A DNA stretch of 57,095 nucleotides. It comes from Cellulomonas sp. RIT-PI-Y. Lineage in GTDB: Bacteria > Actinomycetota > Actinomycetes > Actinomycetales > Cellulomonadaceae. Location: assembly GCF_025642745.1 (NCBI RefSeq), contig NZ_JANZKP010000020.1, positions 1-57,095 of the forward strand, written 5' to 3'. This document shows, piece after piece, positions 8,841 to 16,635 of this stretch (positions are counted from its first letter, which is position 1; the number at the start of each line of letters is the position of its first letter). The notes under the pieces were generated by a model, which had not been told where the DNA came from, ran no database searches, and saw nothing but the letters and a program-made list of their open reading frames with translations. The translations under genes and the position numbers were made by a program.

Positions 8841-9950
8841 TCAGCCGCAGGTCGGCAGGTCCGCGGTGTCCCCGGAGCCGATCGCCTCGACCGCCTCACG
8901 GGCGCCGTGCAGGCTGTCGATCTTCACCACGCTCAGCCCGTCGGGGATGTTCCCGACCACCTCGTCGCAGTTGTCAGCGGGGGCCAGGAACCAGCTCGCG
9001 CCGTCCCGCACCGAGCCGGCCATCTTCTGCCGGATCCCGCCGATCGGGCCGACGTCCCCGTTCAGGTCCATCGTGCCGGTCCCGGCGATGTGCACACCGT
9101 TCGCCTCGTCCTCCGGGGTGAGCCGGTCGATGATCCCGAGCGCGAACATGGTGCCCGCGCTGGAGCCGCCGATGTCCTCGATCCTGATCGACACGTCCAC
9201 CGGCAGGTCGAAGGCCGGGTCGATGTAGACACCGAGCTGGCTGCCGCCGCCGTCCTTGGCGGTGGTGGTCACCGGCACGTCGACCGGCTGACCGTCCCGC
9301 TCCAGTCCCAGGGTGAGGGTGGTGCCCGCGTCCGTGTCGTCCAGCAGGTCGATCAGCTGCGCGTAGGACGTCATCGCGACGCCGTCGACAGACACCAGCA
9401 CGTCGTCCTCCCGCACGGCGTCCTCCGCCGGGCCGCCCTCGACCGTGCCCGCGATGGTCATGGTCGTCGGCACCTCGTACCCGAGCTCCTCCAGCGCGGC
9501 GACGGTGGCGTTCTCCTGCGAGGTCGTCATCTGCGCCTGGTTCTGCTCGGCGATCTGCTCCTGGGTGGCGCCCTGCGGGTACACGTACTCGACCGGCAGC
9601 ACCTGGCTGGACCCGCTGAGCCAGCCCGCGACCACGCCGACCAGCGTCGCCGGGTAGCCCGGGCCACCGGTGCTGGACACCGTGGTCAGCCGGAGCTCGC
9701 CGGTGGAGTCGTAGGTCTCGGCGCCGGAGATGCTGATCAGCGGCTCGCCGTCGTACTCGCCGAGGGTGTTCAGGGTGGGGCCGGGGCCGTTCACCACGTA
9801 GGGCACCGGCAGCAGCAGCATGCCGAGCAGCAGCGCCGCCGAGCCGAGCATCCCGAAGGTGAGCAGGGCGGCACGTCGGGTCACCGGCGGACTGACGGGT
9901 TCCTCCGGGCCGAAGACGTCTGCGGGCCGGGGCTGTTGCGGGTCGGACAC
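8841..9950 (-). CDS. Membrane-anchored PDZ / Lon-fold serine protease (YlbL-like)
   Basis: 369 residues from the GTG at 9950 (an upstream in-frame start at 9998 is possible; neither has a clear ribosome site). One N-terminal membrane helix (AALLTFGMLGSAALLLGMLLLP) is followed by a PDZ domain (VEGGPAEDAVREDDVLVSVDGVAM) and a Lon-protease C-terminal domain. The Ser-Lys dyad is visible: Ser in GGSSAGTMFALGIID and Lys in GGIRQKMAG, about 45 residues later. Homologues (M. tuberculosis Rv3194c, Bacillus YlbL, from memory) are extracytoplasmic proteases. The active site would face outside the cell. The gene is divergent from the DUF2342 zincin at 10101, as in other actinobacteria. Confidence 0.85.
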   Translation of the reverse strand: MSDPQQPRPADVFGPEEPVSPPVTRRAALLTFGMLGSAALLLGMLLLPVPYVVNGPGPTLNTLGEYDGEPLISISGAETYDSTGELRLTTVSSTGGPGYPATLVGVVAGWLSGSSQVLPVEYVYPQGATQEQIAEQNQAQMTTSQENATVAALEELGYEVPTTMTIAGTVEGGPAEDAVREDDVLVSVDGVAMTSYAQLIDLLDDTDAGTTLTLGLERDGQPVDVPVTTTAKDGGGSQLGVYIDPAFDLPVDVSIRIEDIGGSSAGTMFALGIIDRLTPEDEANGVHIAGTGTMDLNGDVGPIGGIRQKMAGSVRDGASWFLAPADNCDEVVGNIPDGLSVVKIDSLHGAREAVEAIGSGDTADLPTCG

Positions 9951-10100
9951 CGGACGATCATGCCGCACCCGGCTGGGACTTCCCTGCGCAGCCCGCACGC
10001 GGCCCGCACGCTGCGCCCTGAGCGAACCGGGGCCGTCCGCCCAGGGTCCGCACAGGGATCGGTCGTTACCGTGGTGCGACCACGAACACCGGGAGCTCCG

Positions 10101-11489
10101 ATGGACGACGTCTCACCCACCTCCGGCCGGCCGGAGGGTTCCGCCTGGGAGCAGATGCTGCGGCAGATGTTCGGACCCGAGGCCGACGAGGCCCTGCGCC
10201 AGATGCGCGAGCAGGGTCTCGACCCGGCGCAGATGGTCGCGGCCTCCGGCCTGCCCGACGACCCCGCGGCCCTGCAGCAGATGATCGGCCAGGTGCAGCG
10301 GATGCTCGCGTCCAGCGGTGACGGCCCGGTGAACTGGGACGTCGCGCACGACGCCGCCCGGCAGATCGCGGTCACCGGCGGCGACCCGGTGCTCAGCCCG
10401 CAGCAGGCCCGCGAGGCCACCGAGGCGTTGTCCGTCGCGGAGCTCTGGCTCGACGCCGCCACCGATCTGCCCCCGGCGGGCGGCCCGGCCCAGGCGCTGT
10501 CCCGTTCGGAATGGGTGGAGCAGACCCTGCCGACCTGGCGCCTGCTGACCGAGCCGGTCGCGACGTCGATGTCCCAGGCCCTCGCCGAGACGCTGTCCAG
10601 CCAGCTGCCCGAGTCGATGGACCTGCCGCCCGCCTTCGCCGGGATGCAGGCCGACCCGGCGACGATGATGCGCCAGCTCGGGTCCCTGGTGTTCGGCATG
10701 CAGGTCGGACAGGCCGCGGGATCGCTGGCCCGGGAGGTGTTCGGACTGACCGACGTCGGTCTGCCGCTGGTGCACTCCCCCGCCACCGCGCTGGTGCCGG
10801 GCAACGTCGGGGACTTCGCCGAGGGGCTGGAGGTCCCGCTGGAGGAGGTCCGGCTGTTCCTGGCCGCCCGGGAGGCGGCGCACGCCCGGCTGTTCACCCA
10901 CGTCGGCTGGCTGCGCGGACACCTGCTGTCGGCGGTGGACGCCTACGCCCGCGGGATCTCGATCGACCTGGAGAGCCTGGAGGAGTCGGTCCGCCAGATC
11001 GACCCGACCGACCCGCAGGCGCTGCAGGGCGCGCTGTCCTCCGGGGTGTTCGCTCCGCAGAACACCCCGGAGCAGCAGGCGGTGCTCGAGCGCCTGGAGA
11101 CCGCGCTGGCGCTGGTCGAGGGCTGGGTGGACGAGGTGACCGCGGCCGCCACGCTCCCGCACCTGCCGCACACCATGCAGCTGCGGGAGATGATCCGTCG
11201 TCGTCGCGCCGCCGGCGGACCCGCGGAGCAGACCTTCGCCACCCTGGTCGGCCTCGAGCTGCGACCCCGCCGGTCGCGGGACGCCGCCGCGCTGTGGGCA
11301 CTGATCGCCCGGGAGTCCGGGCCCGAGGGCCGGGACGCCGTCTGGGACCACCCGGATCTGCTGCCGACCGCCGAGGACCTGGACGACCCGTCGGGCTACC
11401 AGGGCCGGCGGCAGGCCGCCCAGGACGAGCACGCCGACCTGGACCGGGCGCTGGCCGAGATCCTGGGCGAGGAGGAGGACCAGGGCTGA
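10101..11489 (+). CDS. DUF2342 / Zincin_2 family zinc-dependent metalloprotease-like protein
   Basis: 462 residues from an ATG with GGGAG 5 nt upstream. The body matches the actinobacterial DUF2342 (TIGR03624) family: an N-terminal Met/Gln-rich segment (WEQMLRQMFGPEADEALRQM), LPTWRLLTEPVATSMSQAL, FGMQVGQAAGSLAREVFG, and LFLAAREAAHARLFTHVGWLR at about residues 250-270. The last segment is where the family's metal motif lies; here it reads E-A-A-H rather than a full HExxH, so catalytic competence is uncertain. It is divergent from the PDZ protease and convergent with the YgjP-like metalloprotease (3-base gap). Function is not established experimentally for this family as far as I know. Confidence 0.85.
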   Translation: MDDVSPTSGRPEGSAWEQMLRQMFGPEADEALRQMREQGLDPAQMVAASGLPDDPAALQQMIGQVQRMLASSGDGPVNWDVAHDAARQIAVTGGDPVLSPQQAREATEALSVAELWLDAATDLPPAGGPAQALSRSEWVEQTLPTWRLLTEPVATSMSQALAETLSSQLPESMDLPPAFAGMQADPATMMRQLGSLVFGMQVGQAAGSLAREVFGLTDVGLPLVHSPATALVPGNVGDFAEGLEVPLEEVRLFLAAREAAHARLFTHVGWLRGHLLSAVDAYARGISIDLESLEESVRQIDPTDPQALQGALSSGVFAPQNTPEQQAVLERLETALALVEGWVDEVTAAATLPHLPHTMQLREMIRRRRAAGGPAEQTFATLVGLELRPRRSRDAAALWALIARESGPEGRDAVWDHPDLLPTAEDLDDPSGYQGRRQAAQDEHADLDRALAEILGEEEDQG

Positions 11490-11492
11490 CGC

Positions 11493-12143
11493 CTAGTCGT
11501 CGCCCTCCTCGTCGGTGGACTGCGGCCGGCCGCCCTCGCGGTCCGCGTAGGACCAGCCGTCCAGGAACCCGCGCGCCCGTTCGGTGCGCGGGTAGGTCTC
11601 CAGCTCGGCCCAGAACTCCGGGCCGTGCCCGGCGTGCAGCAGGTGGTTCAGCTCGTGCAGCAGCACGTAGTCGGTGACCCAGGCGGGCATGCCGCGCAGC
11701 CGGTCGGAGATCCGGATGCTGCCGTCCCCCAGGCTGCACGATCCCCAGCGCTGGCCCTGGTTGGACGACCAGCGCACCGACGACGGGACGGCGCGGCCAC
11801 CCAGGTAGCGGTCGGAGAGCTCGACGGCGCGCTGGGCCAGTCCGTCGTCGGAGGGCCGTCGGCGCTGTTCCTGCCGGGCCAGCCGCTCGACCATCCGGCC
11901 GACCCACTCCCGCTCCTGGGCGCGGGTGAACCGTGCCGGGATCGCGACCACGGTGCGGCCGTTCTCCCGGAACGCGGTCACCGTCCGGGACCGGCGCCGT
12001 GAGCGGCGCACCTCCACCGGGCCGGGCAGCAGCTCGGCGGCGTCCGGCGCGCTCGACGCCGCAGCGGCACCGGTGATCTCCGGCCCGCCGGTCCCCTCCC
12101 GGTGCTGGCGCACGGACAGCACCGTAGCGGGTGCGCAGGTCAC
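11493..12143 (-). CDS. YgjP-like (WLM/M48-type) metallopeptidase
   Basis: 216 residues if the GTG at 12143 is used; no ribosome site clearly picks a start and the first ~40 residues are unconserved-looking. The core domain has WGSCS (SNQGQRWGSCSLGDGSIRIS) followed by the zinc motif HELNH in YVLLHELNHLLHAGHGPEFW, where HExxH plus a following HGxxFW are hallmarks of the YgjP/SprT-like group. It is expected to be a cytoplasmic zinc peptidase; substrates are unknown. An N-terminal basic RRSRRRSRTV stretch precedes the domain. It ends in an acidic DEEGDD tail 3 bases from the convergent DUF2342 gene. Confidence 0.85.
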   Translation of the reverse strand: MTCAPATVLSVRQHREGTGGPEITGAAAASSAPDAAELLPGPVEVRRSRRRSRTVTAFRENGRTVVAIPARFTRAQEREWVGRMVERLARQEQRRRPSDDGLAQRAVELSDRYLGGRAVPSSVRWSSNQGQRWGSCSLGDGSIRISDRLRGMPAWVTDYVLLHELNHLLHAGHGPEFWAELETYPRTERARGFLDGWSYADREGGRPQSTDEEGDD

Positions 12144-12236
12144 GCCGTGGGAATTCGGCGCCCGAGGGGGTCGCCCCGGGGACGCCCGGACGTGAATACT
12201 GGGCCCCCTGCGTCCGCGATGGCCCGAGGAGATCCG

Positions 12237-12395
12237 ATGTCCGACACCTATACCGGCGAGTTCTACTGCGTGAAGTGCAAGGAGAAGCGGGAGACCACCG
12301 GCGACGTCGTGATCTCGGACTCCGGCCGCCGGATGGCCAAGGGCGTCTGCCCGGAGTGCGGCACCAAGCTGAACCGGATCCTGGGCAAGGCCTGA
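12237..12395 (+). CDS. DUF5679 small zinc-ribbon protein
   Basis: 52 residues from the ATG at 12237, set by GAGGAGA 4 nt upstream. Two Cys pairs, YCVKCK (about residues 10-15) and CPECG (about 39-43), make a treble-clef or zinc-ribbon fold; the loop EKRETTGDVVISDSGRRMAKG between them is basic. The ending TKLNRILGKA resembles DUF5679 proteins widespread in actinobacteria. The family is uncharacterised; the ribbon suggests RNA, DNA or protein binding. The next gene, an E1-like protein, starts 69 bases downstream on the same strand and could be co-transcribed. Confidence 0.85.
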   Translation: MSDTYTGEFYCVKCKEKRETTGDVVISDSGRRMAKGVCPECGTKLNRILGKA

Positions 12396-12464
12396 CTTTT
12401 CCCTCTGTGGACAACCGGTCCGGGCCCGCCCGGCCGTGCCACCGTGCTGCCAGGAGGTGGCGCG

Positions 12465-13457
12465 ATGCGACTACGGCGCGGACTACGGGTGCTGCGCACC
12501 GGCGACGACGAGGTCCAGATCGGGACCGACCCGAGGTGGTCGGTCCGGCTGCACGGCCTGACCGCGACGCAGTGCCGCGCGGTGCTGCGGGGCACGGAAC
12601 GCCCGTTGCGACCGGCGCTGCCGGAACCCGTCCTGATCGAGCTCGACCGGCTCGGTCTGCTGCGGGCGCCCGTGCTGCGCACCACCCCGATGCCGGACCG
12701 GCTGGTGCCGGACGTGCTGGCCACGGCCCTGGTCGGCGACGGTGACCTGCGCGAGGTGCGGGAACGACGTGCCGCCGCCACCGTCACGGTCGGCGGACTG
12801 GGCCGGACCGGGATCCTGATCGCGACCACGCTGGCCGGCGCCGGGGTCGGCACCGTGCTGCTGGACGACCGTCGCCGGGTGCTGGACGCCGACGTCGGCA
12901 CCGGGTTGTCGCCCGCGGACGTCGGGCACCGTCGGCAGACCGCGGCCGCGCAGCTGCTGCGCACCGTCGCACCGGGGGTCCGGACCGGGTCGACCGACCG
13001 CTGGGGAAACGCGCCCACCGTGGTGGTCACGGTCTCCGCCGACGCGGCGGACCCGGAGCAGGGCCTGCGACTGATGTCCGCCGGACTGCCCTGGCTGCCG
13101 GTGGTGCTCCGGGAGGCGGATGCGCTGATCGGACCGCTGTCCGTGCCGGGCGGACCGAGCTGCCAGCGCTGCGTGGAGCTGGCCCGGGCGGACCGCGACC
13201 CCCAGTGGCCGCGGGTGCTGGGGCTGCTGTGCTCCGGCGATCGGGTCGCGGCGGAGCCGGTGGTGCTGGCGGCGGTGGCCGGGGGCCTGGCCGCCGCGGA
13301 GGTGCTCCGCGTGGTGGACGGCGGTCGGCCGATGACCGCGGGCCGTCAGTACGAGGTGCCGATGCCGTCGGTCGAGCCGAGGTTGCGGGTCTGGGCGGCG
13401 CACCCGGAGTGCGGATGCGCCGCCCTGCCGACGTCGGACGGGAAGGTCGCGGACTGA
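12465..13457 (+). CDS. ThiF/E1-like adenylyltransferase-fold protein (possible RiPP-type leader-binding domain at N-terminus)
   Basis: 330 residues; the start is fixed by AGGAGG 7 nt before the ATG. Residues about 1-85 (RLRRGLRVLRTGDDEVQIGTD...) look like the small N-terminal domain seen in ThiF-like proteins annotated as TOMM/RiPP precursor-binding proteins. Residues about 105-310 are an E1 fold: TVGGLGRTGILIATTLAGAG (nucleotide-binding glycine loop) and DDRRRVLDADVG. CQRC at about 235 and the C-terminal ECGC supply a probable zinc site. No YcaO, ubiquitin-like protein or precursor peptide lies nearby apart from the DUF5679 ribbon upstream. The partner is unknown; it could equally be a degenerate MoeB/ThiF relative. 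It converges on whiB7 with a 9-base gap. Confidence 0.7.
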   Translation: MRLRRGLRVLRTGDDEVQIGTDPRWSVRLHGLTATQCRAVLRGTERPLRPALPEPVLIELDRLGLLRAPVLRTTPMPDRLVPDVLATALVGDGDLREVRERRAAATVTVGGLGRTGILIATTLAGAGVGTVLLDDRRRVLDADVGTGLSPADVGHRRQTAAAQLLRTVAPGVRTGSTDRWGNAPTVVVTVSADAADPEQGLRLMSAGLPWLPVVLREADALIGPLSVPGGPSCQRCVELARADRDPQWPRVLGLLCSGDRVAAEPVVLAAVAGGLAAAEVLRVVDGGRPMTAGRQYEVPMPSVEPRLRVWAAHPECGCAALPTSDGKVAD

Positions 13458-13466
13458 ACCGGCATG

Positions 13467-13805
13467 TCAGGCCGCCGGGGTGGCGTCCTTGCGGGGCCGG
13501 CCACGGCCACGCTTGACCGCCACGACCTGTCCCGCGACGAAGACCTCTCCGCCCCAGACCCCCCAGGGCTCCTCCCGCTCCAGGGCGCCGGCCAGGCATC
13601 CCTGGATCAGGGGGCAGTCCCGGCACAGGGCCTTGGCCTGCTCGACCTCGGAGGTGCGCTCGGCGAACCAGAGCTCGGGGTCGTGGGAACGGCACGGGAT
13701 GAGTCCCGCGACCAGGTCGTCGAAGTCGTCGGTGCCGGACGTGACGGGGGGCCAGGGACCGGAACCGCCGAGTCCGATCGTGTCGAGCAGCGAGGTGAGC
13801 CGCAC
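13467..13805 (-). CDS. whiB7: WhiB7-type Fe-S transcriptional regulator
   Basis: 112 residues from a GTG with AGGAGG 5 nt upstream. The four cluster Cys are C38, C61, C64 and C70 (CRDCPLIQGC); the WhiB GVWGG turn is at 82-86. The C-terminal AT-hook RGRGRPRK at 99-106 distinguishes WhiB7 (WblC in Streptomyces) from other Wbl proteins. WhiB7 binds the housekeeping sigma factor and activates promoters carrying an AT-rich box upstream of -35, driving intrinsic resistance to ribosome-targeting antibiotics. Its neighbours uvrD2 and mycoredoxin match the mycobacterial locus. A leader of roughly 400 nt with two uORFs and an internal terminator precedes it. Confidence 0.92.
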   Translation of the reverse strand: MRLTSLLDTIGLGGSGPWPPVTSGTDDFDDLVAGLIPCRSHDPELWFAERTSEVEQAKALCRDCPLIQGCLAGALEREEPWGVWGGEVFVAGQVVAVKRGRGRPRKDATPAA

Positions 13806-13889
13806 GATGTCCTCCTGAGGTGATGCGAGTGCTGATGGGGCGGGCGGGTCCCGCCGCTTCCCACCTCGCCCCTGACATCAGGTCGGGAC

Positions 13890-13927
13890 AAAGAGAAAGG
13901 CCACGGAATCCGGGGGACTCCGTGGCC
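13890..13927 (-). terminator. Intrinsic terminator (attenuator) in the whiB7 leader
   Basis: On the minus strand GGCCACGGAGTCC (13927-13915) pairs with GGATTCCGTGGCC (13911-13899) across a 3-nt loop, a 13-bp stem with one G-U pair, followed at once by TTTCTCTTT (13898-13890). This is a complete intrinsic terminator lying about 85 nt upstream of the whiB7 start and 15 nt after the stop of the 67-codon uORF. Confidence 0.85.
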
Positions 13928-13942
13928 TGCAGGGCTGGCGCT

Positions 13943-14146
13943 CTAGCTGAGCGTCCCTGGGTCGACGGAGCCGGGGGTGTGGGCGTCACCGCTGCCACGC
14001 AGGCGGCCGGTGTAGCCGAGGGTGGCGAAGCCGCCACGGGTGTTCATCCGCACTGCGGACACACCACTCCCCTGGACCCAACCGAAGGTGGACACCTGGA
14101 TCGGCAATGCGATGGCATCGGAACCGATCATGTCGAGCGTCTTCAC
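13943..14146 (-). CDS. whiB7 leader uORF2, 67 codons
   Basis: The GTG at 14146 is preceded by AGGAGG with 7-nt spacing, one of the best ribosome sites in the window. The 67-residue product (VKTLDMIGSDAIALPIQV...DPGTLS) has no domain I recognise and no hydrophobic helix. Its start overlaps the stop of uORF1 by 4 bases (GTGA), so the two should be translationally coupled. It ends 15 nt before the attenuator stem, so a ribosome terminating there would cover the 5' arm. I infer a regulatory role: normal translation versus stalling decides whether the terminator forms. It could also encode a real small protein. Confidence 0.6.
   Translation of the reverse strand: MKTLDMIGSDAIALPIQVSTFGWVQGSGVSAVRMNTRGGFATLGYTGRLRGSGDAHTPGSVDPGTLS
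14033..14039 (-). promoter_or_regulatory. Possible antiterminator segment inside uORF2
   Basis: The minus-strand heptamer CCGTGGC here can pair with GCCACGG in the 5' arm of the attenuator at 13915-13927. Pairing would break the terminator stem. Seven bases is short, so this is only a candidate. Confidence 0.3.
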
Positions 14147-14205
14147 AGGGTCCACCTCCTCTCGTATCCGACCGGTCTGTCGATCCACAGCACGGCCTGT
14201 CTCAT
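14143..14205 (-). CDS. whiB7 leader uORF1, 20 codons
   Basis: The ATG at 14205 opens a 20-residue frame (MRQAVLWIDR followed by PVGYERRWTL) whose TGA overlaps the GTG of uORF2. Its codons GAG-AGG-AGG-TGG contain the Shine-Dalgarno of uORF2. No good ribosome site precedes the ATG, but it lies only about 12 nt past the predicted -10, so the mRNA would be nearly leaderless. Coding is inferred from architecture, not from homology. Confidence 0.45.
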   Translation of the reverse strand: MRQAVLWIDRPVGYERRWTL

Positions 14206-14217
14206 CGGGCAGGAGTC

Positions 14218-14247
14218 ACAGTAGAGCGGCCCTCCCGAGGGGCACAA
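14218..14247 (-). promoter_or_regulatory. Predicted whiB7 promoter
   Basis: On the minus strand TTGTGC (14247-14242) and TACTGT (14223-14218) are separated by 18 bp. Directly upstream of the -35 is an AT-rich patch (TTAATTCGG) that overlaps the uvrD2 stop codon at 14253-14255. An AT-rich box just upstream of -35 is the known signature of WhiB7-activated promoters, so autoregulation is likely. Confidence 0.6.
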
Positions 14248-14252
14248 CCGAA

Positions 14253-16268
14253 TTAACCAGAAACTTCTCGATGGCTCGCGACCAGGTCCAGCAGCTCGGT
14301 GCCGTAGCGGTCGATCTTGGCCGGTCCGATGCCGTGGATCCGCGCCAGATCGGGCACCGAGGCCGGTCGCAGCTCGGCGATCGAGGCCAGCGTCGCGTCG
14401 CCCAGCACGGTGAAGTCCGGCTTGGAGGTCCGGCGGGCCAGCTCCTGGCGCCAGGACTTCAGCGCGGACAGCAGCGCCGGGTCGGGGGTGCCGGTGGTCC
14501 GGGGCACCGACTCGGTGTCGCGACGGCCGAACCTCCCGCGTCCGTCGCTCGGCCACAGCCCGTCCAGGAACCGGGACCGGCGGCGGTTGCCCCGGCCGCC
14601 CGGTGTGCGCGAGCGCGCGTAGGACAGCTCCAGGTGCTCCCGGGCCCGGGTGACGCCGACGTAGAGCAGGCGACGCTCCTCCGCGAGGTCTGCGGTGGTG
14701 TCCGCCGACGCCCACGGCACCAGCCCCTCACTCAGACCGGTCAGGAAGACCGCGTCCCACTCCAGGCCCTTCGCCGCGTGCAGCGAGGCCAGGGTGACGC
14801 CTTCCACCGTCGGCGCGTGCTGCACCGCGGCACGGTCGTCCAGGTCGGCCACCAGGTCGGCGACCGTGGCCCGGGTGCCCGCGCGCTCGGCGGACGCGGC
14901 CAGCTCGTCGGCGAGCGCGACCAGGGCGGACAACGAGTCCCAGCGCTCGCGCGAGGCGCCCCGTGCGGCGGGCGGCTCCTCCGACCAGCCCACCGCCCGC
15001 ATCGCGTCCCGGGCGGCCTGCGGCATCGAGTCGTCGGGATCGGCGGCCACCGCGGCGCCGCGCAGCGTGGTGATGGCGTCCCGGACCTCGCGCCGGGCGA
15101 AGAACCGCTCGCCGCCGCGCAGCACGTAGCCGATCCCGACCGCGGCCAGTGCCTGCTCGTAGGCCTCGGACTGCGAGTTGATCCGGTACAGCACCGCGAT
15201 CTGGCTGGGCCGGGTCCCCGCCGCGATCAGCCGGCCGATCCGGGTCGCGACCCCGGCGGCCTCGGCCTCGTCGTCGTCGTAGACCGCGAACCGCACCGGC
15301 CCGGCGGAGGGGCGCTGCGCGACCAGTTCCAGCGGCTCCCAGCCCGTGCCCCGGGGAGCGCGGCGCAGCACCTCGTTGGCCAGACCCACCACCTGGGGCG
15401 TGGAGCGGTAGTCCCGGACCAGCTTCACCACCTGGGCCTTCGGGTGGTCCGCGGTGAACCGGGTCAGGTAGTGCGGCGTCGCCCCCGCGAAGGAGTAGAT
15501 GGTCTGCGCCGGGTCGCCCACCACGCAGAGCTCGTCCCGGCCACCGAGCCACTGGTCGAGCAGGAACTTCTGCAGCGGGGAGATGTCCTGGTACTCGTCG
15601 ACCACGAACCGGCGGTACTGCGAGCGGACCTCCTCGGCGACGGCGCCGTTGTCCACCAGCATCCCGGCCAGCAGCCAGAGGATGTCCTCCATGTCCATCC
15701 CGCCGCGGGCGTCCTTGGCGTCCTCGTACGCGGTGATCAGCCGGGCGATCACCTGGTGGTCGTGCCCGGCGGGGGCCGGCCGGCCGGCGGCGGCCGCGGC
15801 GGTCTCGTAGTCCTCGGCCGTGATCCGGCTGACCTTGGCCCACTCGATCTCCGACGCCAGGTCGCGCACCGCGACCCGGTCCACGGACAGCCCGAGCCGG
15901 TGGGCGGCGTCCGCGACCACCGGGGCCTTCTGTGCCAGCAGCTCCGGCACCGGCCCGCCGACCACCCGCGGCCAGAAGTAGCGGAGCTGGCGCAGGGCGG
16001 CCGAGTGGAAGGTACGGGCCTGCACCCCGCCGACGCCCAGGTCGCGCAACCGGCTGCGCATCTCCCCCGCGGCCCGGGCGGTGAACGTCACCGCCAGCAC
16101 GCTGGTCGGGGCGTAGACGCCGGTGCGCACGCCGTAGGCGATCCGGTGCGTGATCGCGCGGGTCTTGCCGGTGCCCGCGCCCGCGAGCACGCAGACCGGC
16201 CCGGTGAGGGCGCCGGCCACCGCGCGCTGGTCGGGATCGAGGGCGTCGAGCAGGTCGTCGGGGGACAT
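14253..16268 (-). CDS. uvrD2: ATP-dependent DNA helicase UvrD2 (SF1A with C-terminal HRDC domain)
   Basis: 671 residues from the ATG at 16268, chosen because GCGAGG lies 9 nt upstream; in-frame ATGs at 16277 and 16316 are less well placed. Walker A is GAGTGKTRA at about residue 30, motif II is VDEYQD in FVVDEYQDISPLQKF, and the helicase core ends near LLYVGVTRAREHLELSYA. The last ~75 residues (ALLSALKSWRQELARR...LARIHGIGPAKIDRYG) form an HRDC nucleic-acid-binding domain, the mark of actinobacterial UvrD2. It unwinds DNA during repair and is essential in mycobacteria. It is divergent from mycoredoxin and upstream of whiB7, the same order as Rv3198c-Rv3197A. Confidence 0.93.
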   Translation of the reverse strand: MSPDDLLDALDPDQRAVAGALTGPVCVLAGAGTGKTRAITHRIAYGVRTGVYAPTSVLAVTFTARAAGEMRSRLRDLGVGGVQARTFHSAALRQLRYFWPRVVGGPVPELLAQKAPVVADAAHRLGLSVDRVAVRDLASEIEWAKVSRITAEDYETAAAAAGRPAPAGHDHQVIARLITAYEDAKDARGGMDMEDILWLLAGMLVDNGAVAEEVRSQYRRFVVDEYQDISPLQKFLLDQWLGGRDELCVVGDPAQTIYSFAGATPHYLTRFTADHPKAQVVKLVRDYRSTPQVVGLANEVLRRAPRGTGWEPLELVAQRPSAGPVRFAVYDDDEAEAAGVATRIGRLIAAGTRPSQIAVLYRINSQSEAYEQALAAVGIGYVLRGGERFFARREVRDAITTLRGAAVAADPDDSMPQAARDAMRAVGWSEEPPAARGASRERWDSLSALVALADELAASAERAGTRATVADLVADLDDRAAVQHAPTVEGVTLASLHAAKGLEWDAVFLTGLSEGLVPWASADTTADLAEERRLLYVGVTRAREHLELSYARSRTPGGRGNRRRSRFLDGLWPSDGRGRFGRRDTESVPRTTGTPDPALLSALKSWRQELARRTSKPDFTVLGDATLASIAELRPASVPDLARIHGIGPAKIDRYGTELLDLVASHREVSG

Positions 16269-16362
16269 CGCTGGCATCCTCGCACCTGTCGCCGACAGGT
16301 CGGGAATGCCCGGCACCGTGGGCGGTGTTCCCCGCGCAGGACCCCGAGGAAAGGAAACCCCC

Positions 16363-16632
16363 GTGACTCAACTGACCCAGGAGCTGCCCGCCCAGGGCTC
16401 GGTCACGATGTTCACCACGACCTGGTGCGGCTACTGCCGTCGGCTGAAGACCCAGCTGGACAGCGCGGGCATCGGCTACACCGAGGTCGACATCGAGCAG
16501 TTGCCGGACGCGGCCGCCTTCGTCGAGCGGGTGAACGGTGGCAACCAGACCGTGCCGACCGTGCTCTTCCCGGACGGTTCGGCGCTGACCAACCCCTCGC
16601 TGGTGCAGGTCAAGCAGACCCTGTCCGTCTGA
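16363..16632 (+). CDS. mrx1: Mycoredoxin (glutaredoxin-fold, mycothiol-linked disulfide reductase)
   Basis: 89 residues from a GTG preceded by GAGGAAAGG. The thioredoxin fold has WCGYC at residues 21-25 (FTTTWCGYCRRLK), the cis-Pro loop TVPTVLF at about 65-71 and a final ALTNPSL segment. Mycoredoxin-1 uses mycothiol to reduce mixed disulfides, replacing glutaredoxin in actinobacteria. The position between uvrD2 and nudC matches Rv3198A. Stop to the convergent nudC stop is 3 bases. Confidence 0.9.
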   Translation: MTQLTQELPAQGSVTMFTTTWCGYCRRLKTQLDSAGIGYTEVDIEQLPDAAAFVERVNGGNQTVPTVLFPDGSALTNPSLVQVKQTLSV

Positions 16633-16635
16633 GGC

